DNA of 62,867 nucleotides from Budvicia aquatica DSM 5075 = ATCC 35567 (GCF_000427805.1 NZ_ATYS01000032.1:450-63316), one strand, 5' to 3'. Positions 7,933-17,772 are shown, numbered from the stretch's first letter. Notes: a model not told the origin generated them from the sequence alone. Numbers and translations are program-made.

Positions 7933-9288
7933 ATGGCCCCAAAAATTGAACATCTGGACTTACTGGCTCAGCACATAGAGAAACATATCGGCGGGCTGGA
8001 AAACATTGCGACACTGGCTCACTGCATGACGCGTATCCGCATCGTTCCTAAAGACACATCAAAAGTGGATATGGACGCAATGAAGAAGTTTGATGGCGTA
8101 AAAGGTGCCATCATCAGCGGTGACCAATATCAGGTTATTGTCGGTATGGGGACCGCAGCAAAAGTATTTAGCCGGTTAAATAAACGGTTTCAGGGTGATA
8201 ACGGCACAAGTGACACCGTCACTGAAACGCCTAAGCCGTTCTCAATACGTCGAATGCTGACGACGCTGTCGGCCATCTTTGTTCCGACCATTCCGGCGCT
8301 GATTGGCTGTGGTTTGATACTGGGTCTGGTCAACGTTGTTCGCTTAGTTGCGCCCGGCTGGGTTGAACAATTCCCCGAGCTTTTTAAACTGCTGAAACTC
8401 ATCGGTAGCGCAGTATTTGCCTATCTGTCCATTATGATCGGTATGAATACCGCTAAAGAACTTGGCGCTTCAACTTCAATTGGTGCCGTCATGGCTGGTA
8501 TACTCGCCCTGCCCGGTCTGGCTGAAATTACCCTGTTTGGCGAAAAGCTGGTCCCTAACAGCGGTGGGATTTTTGCCGTACTGATGGTGGTGGTATTCTC
8601 CTCCAAATTTGAAGTTTGGTTTCGCAGTAAGATTTGGGAAAGTCTCGACCTTATCGTTACGCCGTTTATCACTATTTTGGTTTCCGCCTTTGTCGCCTTA
8701 ACCATATTCCAACCCATCGGTCATTTCTTAAATCAATGGTTAGGCGCAGGAGTCTCTTTCGCCCTGCTCAGTAATGACGGTAGCGCAGTCGCTCTGGGGG
8801 GCCTGCTGGGGGGGAGCTTCTTATTCCTGTTGTTAACCGGCTTACATCAGGGGCTGATACCGATTCATGCCGAAATACTACAAACCTTTGGCCTCAATTA
8901 TTTGTTCCCGATACTGGCTATGGGCGGTATGGGGCAAGTCGGCTCATGCCTTTGGGTCTTCCTGCGCACTAAAAATAAGCGCTTAAAGAAAACCCTAATG
9001 GGTGCTTTGCCGGTCGGTATCTTTGGGGTCGGAGAACCGCTACTGTTCGGCGTTTCACTTCCTTTAGGTAAGCCTTTTATTGCCGGCTGTATCGGCGGCG
9101 CCTTTGGCGGAGCAACCATTGCCTTTTTTAAGGTCGGGATTATTATTCCGTTTGGTACCGCCGGATTATCACTGATACCGCTGGTCGGTGACGGACAAAT
9201 TCTGCCGTTCCTTATTTCGGTGCTGGTTGCCTGGGCTGCCGGATTTATTGCCAGTATGTGCCTGGGCTTTACTGACCCGACTGAATAA
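7933..9288 (+). CDS. murP: PTS MurNAc-specific EIIBC component
   Basis: The start ATG 7933 has AAGG at 7921-7924; the GTG at 7924 overlaps this site and is rejected. The 451-residue protein has an N-terminal EIIB domain with the phosphocysteine in LAHCMTRIR (Cys31), then an EIIC domain of the glucose superfamily with about ten membrane segments and the GVGEPLLFGV element. No EIIA is present, so phosphate must come from another EIIA, in E. coli the glucose-type Crr. It imports MurNAc as the 6-phosphate, the substrate of MurQ 105 bp upstream. Confidence 0.93.
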   Translation: MAPKIEHLDLLAQHIEKHIGGLENIATLAHCMTRIRIVPKDTSKVDMDAMKKFDGVKGAIISGDQYQVIVGMGTAAKVFSRLNKRFQGDNGTSDTVTETPKPFSIRRMLTTLSAIFVPTIPALIGCGLILGLVNVVRLVAPGWVEQFPELFKLLKLIGSAVFAYLSIMIGMNTAKELGASTSIGAVMAGILALPGLAEITLFGEKLVPNSGGIFAVLMVVVFSSKFEVWFRSKIWESLDLIVTPFITILVSAFVALTIFQPIGHFLNQWLGAGVSFALLSNDGSAVALGGLLGGSFLFLLLTGLHQGLIPIHAEILQTFGLNYLFPILAMGGMGQVGSCLWVFLRTKNKRLKKTLMGALPVGIFGVGEPLLFGVSLPLGKPFIAGCIGGAFGGATIAFFKVGIIIPFGTAGLSLIPLVGDGQILPFLISVLVAWAAGFIASMCLGFTDPTE

Positions 9289-9306
9289 CAATAACAGGAG
9301 AACGCC

Positions 9307-10149
9307 ATGTCAACGCTGAATGTACAGTTAGAAAACATGTTGATTGCCGGTAAGGATACCGAGAAGAAACTGGCTAAAGTCCTGCTTGAATCTCCGGATG
9401 ATATTGCGGCATTAAATGCCGCCCAGCTAGGGGATATTGCCTGCGTCAGCGGTGCGACAGTGGTTCGTTTTGCCCGCAGCCTGGGCTATAAAGGCTACCC
9501 TGACTTAAAGCTGGCGTTTCTGAGTGAAATAAAATCAGATAAAAACGATCGCCTGTATGGTGACCTCAGCAAAGATGACAGCACTGAGGATATGATTGCT
9601 AAGTCCGGCCATATGTTTAGCGAGAATATCCTTCATTCGGTCAAATTATTAAAGCCCGAGCTTATCGACCGCCTGGCTGAAAAGATGATCAAGGCGGAGC
9701 GCGTCGTTCTCTTTGGCATAGGCTCATCGTCAATTGTGGCTAATGATATTTTTCATAAGCTACTGAGAGTCAATAAAAGTGCACTGTTCAGCCCTGATTT
9801 ACACAGCCAGTTGAGCTATTCAAACCTGCTGATGCCCGGCGACTTAGCGCTGTTTGTCTCTGCCAGAGGCGAAACCAGCGAAATCAATACCGCCCTTAAA
9901 CAGGCGAAAAGCCGGGGCTGCCTGACTATCGCCCTTACCCGCTCAGGCCATTGCGAAGCAGCCAAAATAGCCGATGAAGTATTACCCTATTTCTATAATG
10001 AGCAACACTCCCAGTTGGGTATGATCACACCGCAAATTTTACAAATGGTGGTTTTTGATATTCTGTTTTTCAAATTCAGTGCGCTGTTAGGCGATAGCGC
10101 CACTGCCGCCTTGGCTCAGGGTCGTGCCATGCTGCACGGGAATAAGTAA
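9307..10149 (+). CDS. murR: RpiR-family regulator, probable MurR
   Basis: The 280 residues comprise an N-terminal RpiR-type helix-turn-helix (residues 1-80, with LGDIACVSGATVVRFARSLGYKGYPDLKLAF) and a C-terminal SIS sugar-phosphate domain (about 120-260, FGIGSSSIVANDI and SARGETSEINTAL). It starts 18 bp after murP with AGGAG at 9297-9301. In E. coli murR is divergent from murQP; here it is the third gene of the operon, so it would control its own expression through the palindromes upstream of murQ. The ligand is inferred to be MurNAc-6-P. Confidence 0.85.
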   Translation: MSTLNVQLENMLIAGKDTEKKLAKVLLESPDDIAALNAAQLGDIACVSGATVVRFARSLGYKGYPDLKLAFLSEIKSDKNDRLYGDLSKDDSTEDMIAKSGHMFSENILHSVKLLKPELIDRLAEKMIKAERVVLFGIGSSSIVANDIFHKLLRVNKSALFSPDLHSQLSYSNLLMPGDLALFVSARGETSEINTALKQAKSRGCLTIALTRSGHCEAAKIADEVLPYFYNEQHSQLGMITPQILQMVVFDILFFKFSALLGDSATAALAQGRAMLHGNK

Positions 10150-10949
10150 TGACGCTGCTATTACTGGGTGAATTATTGATCGGCGCCGTACTGGGCCTGA
10201 TTATCAGTACCACCGGCGTTGGTGGCGGCGTGCTGGTATTACCGGTTCTGGTTTACCTGTTTGGTATGGATGCACTAGCCGCGGTGGCAACGGCTAACCT
10301 GCTGTCGATGCTGATGAAAATATCATCTACCGGCATGCACTTTCGCTTAGGCAATATTCCGGTTAAGCGTTCACTGATGATTCTGGCCGTTATGTTGCCC
10401 AGCACGCTGATAGCCAGCTATGGCATTACTTATCTGGCCGCTGTTCCGGCATGGCATAACTATGTGCAGATTGGCATTAATAGCCTGATAGTGCTGGCGA
10501 TTGCCCTGTCACTGTTTATTTTTTGCACCCGCCTGTTCCGCCCTGAAAAACTGGCTAAGGAACAGCCTGAAAAACAACCGGCCAGCCTCCTTAGCTTTAT
10601 TATTCCCGGCACCTGCGCGGGTATCACTATCGGCGCTACCGGCGTTGGCGGCGGCGTGGTAATGCTGCCTATCCTGATTAAATATGCGGGAATGAATATC
10701 AAGCAGGCTATTGGTACTTCGGTATTTGTCACCATGCTGCTGTCGGGGGCTTCTGCGTTAGCTTACGGTCAGGGCGGATATACCGATGTTCATCTGGCTC
10801 TGGTGCTTGGCGTGGGGTCTATTTTGAGTATCCCGCTGGCTAAATACCTGTTGAAAACCGTTTCGGATCGTACCTTTCAGTGGGTTACATTCGGGTTTAT
10901 TGTTTGTAGTGCGGTAACGATGTTGTATCGGGTGATTGTGCCGGGGTAA
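10149..10949 (+). CDS. TauE/SafE-family membrane permease
   Basis: The 266-residue, very hydrophobic protein has about eight membrane segments in two homologous halves. Each half starts with the family motif: STTGVGGGVLVLPVLVYLFG near the N-terminus and GATGVGGGVVMLPILIKYAG in the middle. The family (DUF81) exports sulfite, sulfoacetate or related organic anions. The ATG at 10149 overlaps the murR stop as TAATG, so expression is tied to the MurNAc operon. D-lactate or another MurNAc-derived anion is a possible substrate, which is inference from the position only. Confidence 0.85.
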   Translation: MTLLLLGELLIGAVLGLIISTTGVGGGVLVLPVLVYLFGMDALAAVATANLLSMLMKISSTGMHFRLGNIPVKRSLMILAVMLPSTLIASYGITYLAAVPAWHNYVQIGINSLIVLAIALSLFIFCTRLFRPEKLAKEQPEKQPASLLSFIIPGTCAGITIGATGVGGGVVMLPILIKYAGMNIKQAIGTSVFVTMLLSGASALAYGQGGYTDVHLALVLGVGSILSIPLAKYLLKTVSDRTFQWVTFGFIVCSAVTMLYRVIVPG

Positions 10950-11010
10950 TGGGATAAATCTTATCCCCACAGGCATAGCGATGAAGCGTCCATTGGTTAC
11001 TAATAAGCTA

Positions 11011-11475
11011 TTATCCGGCCATGCCATCATAAGATAATAAAAAGAGTGATTCACACTCATCTTTAGCACATCCCCAATAAATAGATTGATGTCCATCATT
11101 CCATTCGGCGTGCGCAGCGGCGTTAAGGGTAAAATTCCATTCTTTACCGTCTGAAATTAATTTCCCTTCGATTTCACAAGGCAGCCAATAGTACTCTCTA
11201 TGTATAGCTCCCCGATCTTGGTATACAGAGCTACTCTCAAAGATCTTTATAATCTCAGCGCCGGATAAGTGCCAGTTCAGACAGGCCTCTTCGACTCTTT
11301 TATCCGTCTCAGTAACTTCACCCATTGTTTGTGATGTAAATTTGGAGGGTTCGATACTGATAACCCTTAGGGCAGAAAAAGCGCTATTGCATAAGACAAT
11401 ATTTGCCAAGAGGATATAACCGGTTATGTTAAGCAGCTTTTTTATTCCATTTTTTATTACGCTATTCGTAACCAT
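11011..11475 (-). CDS. Secreted protein of unknown function
   Basis: The 154 residues start at ATG 11475 with an AAGGAAGAG ribosome site on the minus strand. An N-terminal hydrophobic segment (GYILLANIVLCNSAFSA) reads as a signal peptide with cleavage near AFSA. The mature domain has four Cys (EEACLNW, LPCEIEG, YWGCAKDEC), likely paired in disulfides, and several Trp. No known domain is recognised. It lies 73 bp upstream of nothing obvious on its own strand and may form a loose pair with the gene at 11549-12271. Confidence 0.6.
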   Translation of the reverse strand: MVTNSVIKNGIKKLLNITGYILLANIVLCNSAFSALRVISIEPSKFTSQTMGEVTETDKRVEEACLNWHLSGAEIIKIFESSSVYQDRGAIHREYYWLPCEIEGKLISDGKEWNFTLNAAAHAEWNDGHQSIYWGCAKDECESLFLLSYDGMAG

Positions 11476-11548
11476 CTATTTCTCTTCCTTGTGTATCAAT
11501 GGTGCTTCCATTTTTAAGATGACTGTTATCCCCCGCAGCTAAGATAAT

Positions 11549-12271
11549 CTACCGAGGAAACTTATCTATATTGTTCTGGGCTAAACCATACAAGGCGTCA
11601 TCAATCGTCTGCTTATGCTGAAGGTAAAAATCGCCACTTTGAGAAAATACCTTATCTTGACGAATCAGAGCATTGATCGCTGTCCAGTCTTTATCCGCAT
11701 GCTGTGCGGTCAGGTGCAGCTGGCGTTGGTGGGCTAGCTGAAGGTGACTAGCCAGCTCGGTTAACTGTAGAAAATTAAGCTGCTGCGTGACCTGTTCTAA
11801 GTGGAAGTAGAGAGCGGAGTCAAAACCTTCCCACTCTTCATAATTAGTCCATTCGTAAATAGCCATCAAACAGCGTAATTCGGCAGGGAGCCGTTGAAGA
11901 TCGTCAAACGACAGCCAGTAATTTCGCGTAAGGTTTTCCGTGGTCTCAATAGCATGCGCAATCAATCCTATCGCCCTGTTTTTATCCCGGTGATTTTTAT
12001 TAAGGATTCGCTCAGTCAGGGTAAAACGATCATGCTCAATGGCCTGTAGTGCTAAGTGCATTTCATAGCCCGCATGCTGCAAATACTCACGCGCCCGCTC
12101 GGCAGATAAGTCTGATGAAGACATTAACAAATGGATAAGCTCATGTTTAAACATATCAGCCGCCGCATCGATATTGCCGCTAGTCTTCTCAAGCAAAGTC
12201 TGAGCATGACGCATACCCACCGGCACCAGCGAGCGCAGGGACTTTATTGGTTCAATTAGCTGTTTTTCCAT
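11549..12271 (-). CDS. Unknown 240-residue protein with UBA-like N-terminal helices
   Basis: The N-terminal 90 residues hold two short three-helix-like repeats reminiscent of UBA/TS-N motifs: VGMRHAQTLLEKTSGNIDAAADMF and DLSAERAREYLQHAGYEMHLALQAI. In both, a conserved Gly/Ala turn precedes an amphipathic helix. The remainder is helical and rich in Leu, Gln and His without a catalytic motif. There is no signal peptide, so it is cytosolic. The start at 12271 has the site GAGACACCG-ATGG on the minus strand, which is weak. The function is unknown, and the UBA resemblance is a visual impression only. Confidence 0.6.
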   Translation of the reverse strand: MEKQLIEPIKSLRSLVPVGMRHAQTLLEKTSGNIDAAADMFKHELIHLLMSSSDLSAERAREYLQHAGYEMHLALQAIEHDRFTLTERILNKNHRDKNRAIGLIAHAIETTENLTRNYWLSFDDLQRLPAELRCLMAIYEWTNYEEWEGFDSALYFHLEQVTQQLNFLQLTELASHLQLAHQRQLHLTAQHADKDWTAINALIRQDKVFSQSGDFYLQHKQTIDDALYGLAQNNIDKFPR

Positions 12272-12581
12272 CGGTGTCTCTGCGTATAAACAAGTGTTTT
12301 ACTTTAGCGCTCTTGGTGTTGAAATCATACTCTCACAACCAAACCAGACGTTCAATAAGCCTTCTAACCGTCTTACATCCTGCGGGCATCATTATCGTTT
12401 TATGCAAAAAATGACACCATACTGGGCGGTATCACGCTTAGCCGGGCTGAGTTCATCAACGTTAGCTTATGCACTATTACGCCCTTGGCACAAAGATGAA
12501 TGACTCATCGTCAGTGCGATAAATGTGCCACCACCTGAAATCCCGAGCCATTTTCTTCTCCTTCGCCATCCCCTGGCACCT

Positions 12582-12671
12582 CGTCATCCCCGTGAAAACG
12601 GGGATCTAGCCCTTAGGCTAAGAGTTAACTTGTTAGCTAAAACCTGGATCCCCGCTTTCGCGGGGATGACG
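12582..12671 (+). repeat. Dispersed palindromic repeat, 90-bp full copy
   Basis: It starts CGTCATCCCCGTGAAAACGGGGATC and ends GGATCCCCGCTTTCGCGGGGATGACG, so each end is itself a hairpin and the two ends mirror each other. The centre carries AGCCCTTAGGC...TTAGCTAAAACC, the reverse complement of the core in the 6335 array. It is non-coding and lies in the ppsA downstream gap. Confidence 0.85.
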
Positions 12672-12699
12672 AATATATGGGCATTGATGGGTGTTAATA

Positions 12700-12747
12700 G
12701 GCTGATAGGCTGATAGGCTGATAGGCTGATAGGCTGATAGGCTGATA
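12700..12747 (+). repeat. Six tandem copies of the 8-bp unit GGCTGATA
   Basis: Six exact copies run without interruption. The unit length is not a multiple of three, so slippage would shift any frame across it, but no gene spans it. It lies between the 90-bp repeat and the ppsA terminator. Confidence 0.9.
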
Positions 12748-12783
12748 GGTAATAATAACCACTAACAGGCACTAAAAATTATT

Positions 12784-12816
12784 AAAAAGGCCACAGAAAA
12801 TCGCTCTTCTGTGGCC
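12784..12816 (-). terminator. ppsA terminator
   Basis: A 10-bp stem, GGCCACAGAA (12789-12798) with TTCTGTGGCC (12807-12816), is followed on the minus strand by five T. It lies 20 bp beyond the ppsA stop. Confidence 0.88.
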
Positions 12817-12835
12817 CTTAGTATCAAAAAGAAAG

Positions 12836-15217
12836 CTACGCAGTTTTCGCTGCCAGCGCTACCCAGGTCTTAATTACCGTATCCGGATTAAGTGAAATGC
12901 TGTCGATTCCCTGTTCCATCAGCCATACGGCAAAATCTTCATGATCTGAAGGACCCTGCCCGCAAATACCAACGTATTTCCCCTGAGCCTTGGCTGCTTT
13001 GATCGACATCGACAACAGTGCTTTAACCGCATTATTGCGCTCATCAAACAGGGTTGAAACCACGCCGGAGTCACGATCGAGGCCCAGTGTTAGCTGAGTC
13101 ATATCGTTCGAACCGATAGAGAAGCCATCGAAATGCTCAAGGAACTCATCGGCTAACAAGGCGTTAGACGGGATCTCGCACATCATAATGACCTTCAGGC
13201 CATCCTGACCGCGCTTCAGACCCTCATGCTCCAGCTGTGCCACTACCGCTTTCGCCTGCTCAACCGTCCGCACAAACGGAATCATAATTTCGACGTTGGT
13301 TAATCCCATCTCATTACGCACCCGCTTAACCGCCTCGCACTCCAGCGCAAAACAGGCTTTAAAATCTTCTGAAACATAGCGACCGGCACCGCGGAAGCCT
13401 AACATCGGGTTCTCTTCATGCGGTTCGTAGCGGCTACCGCCCACCAGATTGGCATACTCATTTGATTTAAAGTCAGACAACCGAACGATAACCCGCTTAG
13501 GCCAGAACGCCGCCGCCAGCGTTGCAATCCCTTCCGACAGGCGACCGACATAAAACTCCACCGGATCGTTATAGCCTATCATCAGGTCACGAATTTCCTG
13601 CTGAATAGACTCTTCCTGCTGATCGAACTCCAGTAATGCTCTGGGGTGAACGCCAATCATGCGGTTGATAATAAATTCTAAACGCGCCAGGCCCACACCT
13701 TCATTCGGCAAACGGGCAAAATCAAATGCGCGGTCCGGGTTACCGACGTTCATCATAATCTTCAGCGGAATTTCAGGTAACGAATCAAGCTGAGAGCTTT
13801 GAACGTTAAAGTCCAGAATATCCTGATAGATAAAACCGGTATCCCCCTCAGAACACGACACCGTTACGTTCTGGCCTTCGTGCAGCACTTCAGTCGCATT
13901 ACCACAGCCCACAACGGCCGGAATACCCAACTCACGCGCAATAATCGCAGCGTGGCAAGTACGACCTCCGCGGTTAGTAACGATAGCCGATGCACGCTTC
14001 ATGATCGGTTCCCAGTCCGGATCGGTCATATCCGTCACCAGTACATCACCCGGTAGAATACGATCCATCTGGCTGAGATCGTTAATCACTTTAACCGGAC
14101 CCGCACCAATCCGATGACCAATCGCCCGGCCTTCAGTCAACACAACGCCACGGTTATTTAACAGATAACGTTCCATTACCTGTTCGTTAGAACGCACGGT
14201 CTCAGGACGGGCCTGTACGATATACAGCTTGCCGGTATGTCCGTCTTTGGCCCACTCAATATCCATCGGGCGGCCATAATGTTGTTCAATTAACAGCGCC
14301 TGACGGGCCAACTGTTGAATTTCATCATCATTCAGGCTGTACTGATGACGCTCGGCTTCCGGCACGTCTTCAATACAAACTTGCTTGCCATGTTCCTGAT
14401 TGTCTGAATAAACCATACGAATTTTTTTAGAGCCAATCGTACGGCGAACAATGGCCGGACGATTGTTGAGTAAGGTGGGTTTATGAACGTAGAACTCATC
14501 AGGATTCACCGCGCCCTGTACCACCATTTCACCTAAGCCGTAAGCAGAGGTGATAAACACCACCTGATCAAAACCAGATTCAGTATCAATGGTGAACATA
14601 ACGCCCGCAGCCGCTAAGTCAGAACGCACCATGCGTTGAATGCCTGCTGACAGTGCAACGCCGCGGTGGTCATAGCCTTGATGTACACGGTAAGAAATAG
14701 CCCGATCGTTAAACAGTGAAGCAAATACGTGCTTCACGGCAACCATCACCGCATCAATACCCTGTACGTTTAAAAAAGTTTCCTGTTGACCGGCAAAAGA
14801 CGCATCGGGCATATCTTCTGCGGTTGCTGAAGACCTGACGGCAAATGAAGCACCGACGTTCCCTTCAGAAAGTTGCTGATAAGCTTCAGCGATGGCCTGT
14901 TCCAGCTCTGGCTGAAATGGCGTATCAATAATCCAGTTACGGATTTGAGTTCCCGCATCGGCCAATGCTTTTATATCATCAATATCAATCTGATCGAGCA
15001 GTTGATAAATCTTCTGATTTACACCACTTTGCTCAAGAAAATCATTAAACGCCTGAGCAGTGGTAGCAAAACCATTAGGGACAGACACACCCAGTTCAGT
15101 CAGGTTAGTGATCATTTCCCCTAAAGAGGCATTTTTACCCCCCACACGATCAACATCATTCATTCCCAGTTGGTTATACCAAACGACACTATGTTGATTA
15201 CTATTTATATCAGGCAT
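12836..15217 (-). CDS. ppsA: Phosphoenolpyruvate synthase
   Basis: PpsA makes PEP from pyruvate and ATP in gluconeogenesis. The 793 residues have the family order: an N-terminal ATP-binding domain ([10 protein letters not shown] near residue 27), the phosphohistidine domain with [18 protein letters not shown] (His422, with Thr420 as the residue that PpsR-type regulators phosphorylate), and a C-terminal PEP-utilising barrel with [18 protein letters not shown]. coli PpsA has 792 residues. It is divergent from its regulator ppsR across 471 bp, the conserved enterobacterial arrangement. Confidence 0.98.
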   Translation of the reverse strand: MPDINSNQHSVVWYNQLGMNDVDRVGGKNASLGEMITNLTELGVSVPNGFATTAQAFNDFLEQSGVNQKIYQLLDQIDIDDIKALADAGTQIRNWIIDTPFQPELEQAIAEAYQQLSEGNVGASFAVRSSATAEDMPDASFAGQQETFLNVQGIDAVMVAVKHVFASLFNDRAISYRVHQGYDHRGVALSAGIQRMVRSDLAAAGVMFTIDTESGFDQVVFITSAYGLGEMVVQGAVNPDEFYVHKPTLLNNRPAIVRRTIGSKKIRMVYSDNQEHGKQVCIEDVPEAERHQYSLNDDEIQQLARQALLIEQHYGRPMDIEWAKDGHTGKLYIVQARPETVRSNEQVMERYLLNNRGVVLTEGRAIGHRIGAGPVKVINDLSQMDRILPGDVLVTDMTDPDWEPIMKRASAIVTNRGGRTCHAAIIARELGIPAVVGCGNATEVLHEGQNVTVSCSEGDTGFIYQDILDFNVQSSQLDSLPEIPLKIMMNVGNPDRAFDFARLPNEGVGLARLEFIINRMIGVHPRALLEFDQQEESIQQEIRDLMIGYNDPVEFYVGRLSEGIATLAAAFWPKRVIVRLSDFKSNEYANLVGGSRYEPHEENPMLGFRGAGRYVSEDFKACFALECEAVKRVRNEMGLTNVEIMIPFVRTVEQAKAVVAQLEHEGLKRGQDGLKVIMMCEIPSNALLADEFLEHFDGFSIGSNDMTQLTLGLDRDSGVVSTLFDERNNAVKALLSMSIKAAKAQGKYVGICGQGPSDHEDFAVWLMEQGIDSISLNPDTVIKTWVALAAKTA

Positions 15218-15688
15218 TAGAGAAGTTCCATTATTTAGTCAATATACCCATCATCTTTCAAGTGCCGTTAAGCTGGCTACCCTTGCTACGTAAGATCGGT
15301 TAGGTATAAAACAGAGTAGATGACAAAACATTGAGGTATAGGTCACAAAATACCTATACATCGGCAGCTTACACAGCAATGATGAACTTATGAAATGGTT
15401 AATCGTTTCCGCATTTAAACTTAGTTTTCTTAGACTTATAAATGCGCTACCTTGTTCGGAATCGCGCTTTTTATGCGCTTTTTCAACAACTCACGGCACG
15501 TTATTGAACCTGCTACCATACTTGTTACCGTACTTGTTATTGTGTTATTTGCGTCAATGACGGTGGCTGGTTTACTTACCGCGTGAAGTATGGTTGATAC
15601 ATCATTAAACAGCTGACTATTGTTGCCAGACGATCAATATTACCGTTAACTGAACCGGTCTTCGGTTGACTAAAAAAGGAGTGACTCA
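15218..15688. other. ppsA-ppsR divergent intergenic region
   Basis: This 471-bp gap contains no convincing ORF. It should hold both divergent promoters. At 15243-15280, TATACCCATCATCTTTCAAG and the GCTGGCT that follows resemble the end of an ERIC element and may be an eroded remnant. A Cra-like half (AATCGTTTCC, about 15401-15410) is too degenerate to call. Confidence 0.5.
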
Positions 15689-16510
15689 GTGGAACGTACT
15701 GCATTTTTTATTTCTGACGGAACGGCAATTACCGCCGAAGTATTAGGCCACGCCGTGTTATCTCAGTTTCCTATTTCGTTAAACCAGTTCACCATTCCTT
15801 TTGTTGAAAATGTAGAAAAAGCCCATGAGGTTCGCCAACAGATTGATGACCTGTATCAGAAGACCCAGCTTAAACCTCTAGTGTTCTATTCCATTGTGTC
15901 GGCAGACGTTCGGGAAGTAATCGAACAAAGTCAGGGGTATTGCCAGAATATCGTTCATACTCTGGTGGCTCCGTTACAAAAAGAGCTGGGTATTGATCCT
16001 CTTCCCGCCGCTCACCGGACCCACGGGCTGACCGAAAACAATTTGATGAAATACGATGCCCGTATTGCCGCCATTGACTACACCCTTGCTCACGACGACG
16101 GAATTTCATTACGTAATCTGGAAGAAGCTCAGGTTATTTTGTTAGGCGTTTCACGCTGTGGTAAAACCCCGACCAGCTTGTATCTAGCGATGCAGTTTGG
16201 GATTCGGGCAGCTAACTATCCGTTTACCGCTGATGATATGGATAATATTCAGCTTCCGGCGGCGCTTAAGCCCTTCCAGAGCAAGCTGTTCGGATTAAGT
16301 ATCGATCCTGAACGGCTATCGGCAATTCGTCAGGAACGCAGAGAAAACAGCCGCTATGCGTCATTACGCCAGTGCCGGATGGAGATCGCAGAAGTAGAGG
16401 CGCTGTACCGTAAAAATAACATCCGCTTTATTAACAGTACCAACTACTCGGTTGAAGAGATTTCAACTAAATTATTGGATACTCTGGGGATGAATCGTCG
16501 CATGTACTAG
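15689..16510 (+). CDS. ppsR: PEP synthase regulatory kinase/pyrophosphorylase
   Basis: PpsR (DUF299) is a bifunctional ADP-dependent Ser/Thr kinase and Pi-dependent pyrophosphorylase that switches PpsA off and on. The P-loop GVSRCGKT is at residues 153-160, and the N-terminus [17 protein letters not shown] is typical. The 273 residues compare with 277 in E. coli. The start has AAAGGAG at 15675-15681 before the annotated codon at 15689, which is GTG. The gene lies between divergent ppsA and downstream aroH, as in E. coli. Confidence 0.96.
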   Translation: MERTAFFISDGTAITAEVLGHAVLSQFPISLNQFTIPFVENVEKAHEVRQQIDDLYQKTQLKPLVFYSIVSADVREVIEQSQGYCQNIVHTLVAPLQKELGIDPLPAAHRTHGLTENNLMKYDARIAAIDYTLAHDDGISLRNLEEAQVILLGVSRCGKTPTSLYLAMQFGIRAANYPFTADDMDNIQLPAALKPFQSKLFGLSIDPERLSAIRQERRENSRYASLRQCRMEIAEVEALYRKNNIRFINSTNYSVEEISTKLLDTLGMNRRMY

Positions 16511-16521
16511 TTCAAGAGTAT
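16504..16521 (+). promoter_or_regulatory. Possible TrpR operator for aroH, overlapping the ppsR stop
   Basis: GTACTAGTTCAAGAGTAT matches the ideal operator GTACTAGTTAACTAGTAC at 14 of 18 positions, with the left half perfect. It includes the ppsR TAG stop (16508-16510) and lies about 194 bp before aroH. AroH in E. coli is repressed by TrpR. No clean promoter overlaps it, so the call is tentative. Confidence 0.35.
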
Positions 16522-16539
16522 TTCTCTTTAAAGTCCCCG

Positions 16540-16571
16540 ACCGGCAATAACATCTCTGGTTTATTGCCGGT
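16540..16571 (+). terminator. Hairpin after ppsR
   Basis: An 11-bp perfect stem, ACCGGCAATAA (16540-16550) with TTATTGCCGGT (16561-16571), has a 10-nt loop and lies 29 bp after ppsR. There is no T-tract, so it may be a weak terminator or a structured part of the aroH leader. Confidence 0.5.
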
Positions 16572-16714
16572 TCCAGCGAATGATGTTGCCTATTTCTATA
16601 AATGCAGTGAATTAGTTCCTCCAGCTATTTGCATCCTATTATCTTTCCGTTATTGTGATGCCCATCACTTCCCGGTATTTCACCGCAGCGAAGACCAAGA
16701 TTTAGAGAATTTAC

Positions 16715-17761
16715 ATGAACAAAACTGATGAGCTCAGAACCTCGCTGATTGACAGCCTGGTTACGCCTGAGCAATTGGCACAGTTGTTTCCGCTGACTGC
16801 GGAAATCAGTGCAAATATAATGCAATCGCGCCAGCGCATTGAAAAAATTATCCATGGTGAAGACCGTCGGCTATTGGTGGTTATCGGTCCCTGCTCCATT
16901 CATGATGTTGACGCCGCTATCGACTATGCTCAGCAATTAAATGCCTTACGCGTCCGCTATCAGGATAGGTTAGAGATTGTGATGCGTACCTATTTTGAAA
17001 AGCCGCGCACCGTCGTTGGCTGGAAAGGGATGATTTCCGATCCTCACCTCGATAGCTCCTATCAGGTCAACCATGGCCTACAGTTGGCCAGAGAACTGCT
17101 GCTGAAAATCAATCAGTTAGGTTTGCCGACCGCTACTGAGTTTTTGGATATGGTGATCGGTCAGTACATTGCAGATTTGATCAGTTGGGGAGCGATTGGT
17201 GCGCGGACAACGGAAAGTCAGGTCCATCGTGAAATGGCGTCCGCCCTGTCGTGCCCGGTCGGGTTTAAAAACGGTACCGATGGTAATACCAAAATAGCCA
17301 TCGACGCTATTCGCGCAGCCCGTTCCAGCCATATGTTTTTATCACCGGATAAATCCGGCCAGATGAGTATTTATCGCACCAGCGGTAATCCGTATGCACA
17401 TATTATTATGCGCGGCGGTAAGACGCCGAATTACCATGAGTCCGATATTGCTGCCGCCTGTGATAACCTGCGCCAATTCGATCTGCCGGAACACCTGATA
17501 GTGGATTTCAGCCACGGTAACTGCCAAAAGTTACACCGCCGTCAGTTAGACGTATGTGAAAATATCTGCCAGCAAATCAAAGCGGGCTCACGAGCCGTTG
17601 TCGGGGTTATGGCCGAGAGCTTTTTAGTAGAAGGTACTCAAAAGATGCAGCCGGAACAGGCGTTGACTTACGGCCAGTCGATTACCGACCCATGCCTGGG
17701 CTGGGTAGATACGGAGAGAATGCTGTTTAGCCTGGCGAATGCGGTGGAGAGTCGGTTTTAA
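16715..17761 (+). CDS. aroH: DAHP synthase, Trp-sensitive type
   Basis: AroH joins PEP and erythrose-4-phosphate in the first step of aromatic biosynthesis. The 348 residues equal the E. coli length and start MNKTDELRTSLIDSLVTP, the AroH type. Conserved segments follow: VIGPCSIHD, RTYFEKPRTVVGWKG, GARTTESQVHREMASALS, GFKNGTDGN and DFSHGNCQK with the metal-site residues. It follows ppsR by 204 bp and has its own terminator. Proximity to ppsA, which supplies PEP, is conserved in the group. Confidence 0.96.
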   Translation: MNKTDELRTSLIDSLVTPEQLAQLFPLTAEISANIMQSRQRIEKIIHGEDRRLLVVIGPCSIHDVDAAIDYAQQLNALRVRYQDRLEIVMRTYFEKPRTVVGWKGMISDPHLDSSYQVNHGLQLARELLLKINQLGLPTATEFLDMVIGQYIADLISWGAIGARTTESQVHREMASALSCPVGFKNGTDGNTKIAIDAIRAARSSHMFLSPDKSGQMSIYRTSGNPYAHIIMRGGKTPNYHESDIAAACDNLRQFDLPEHLIVDFSHGNCQKLHRRQLDVCENICQQIKAGSRAVVGVMAESFLVEGTQKMQPEQALTYGQSITDPCLGWVDTERMLFSLANAVESRF

Positions 17762-17772
17762 AGAGTATTGTA

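Noticed and set aside
8898-9338. 146-codon ORF antisense to murP
   Set aside because: Shadow of the murP coding frame, Pro- and Ile-rich as such shadows are.
12294-12503. 69-codon ORF
   Set aside because: No ribosome site, no recognisable protein character; lies in a repeat-bearing gap.
12584-12772. ORF on the minus strand with QPISLSAY repeats
   Set aside because: It is the translation of the GGCTGATA microsatellite and the palindromic repeat.
15396-15412. Cra (FruR) box upstream of ppsA
   Set aside because: Only one half-site resembles the consensus; the palindrome is too degenerate.
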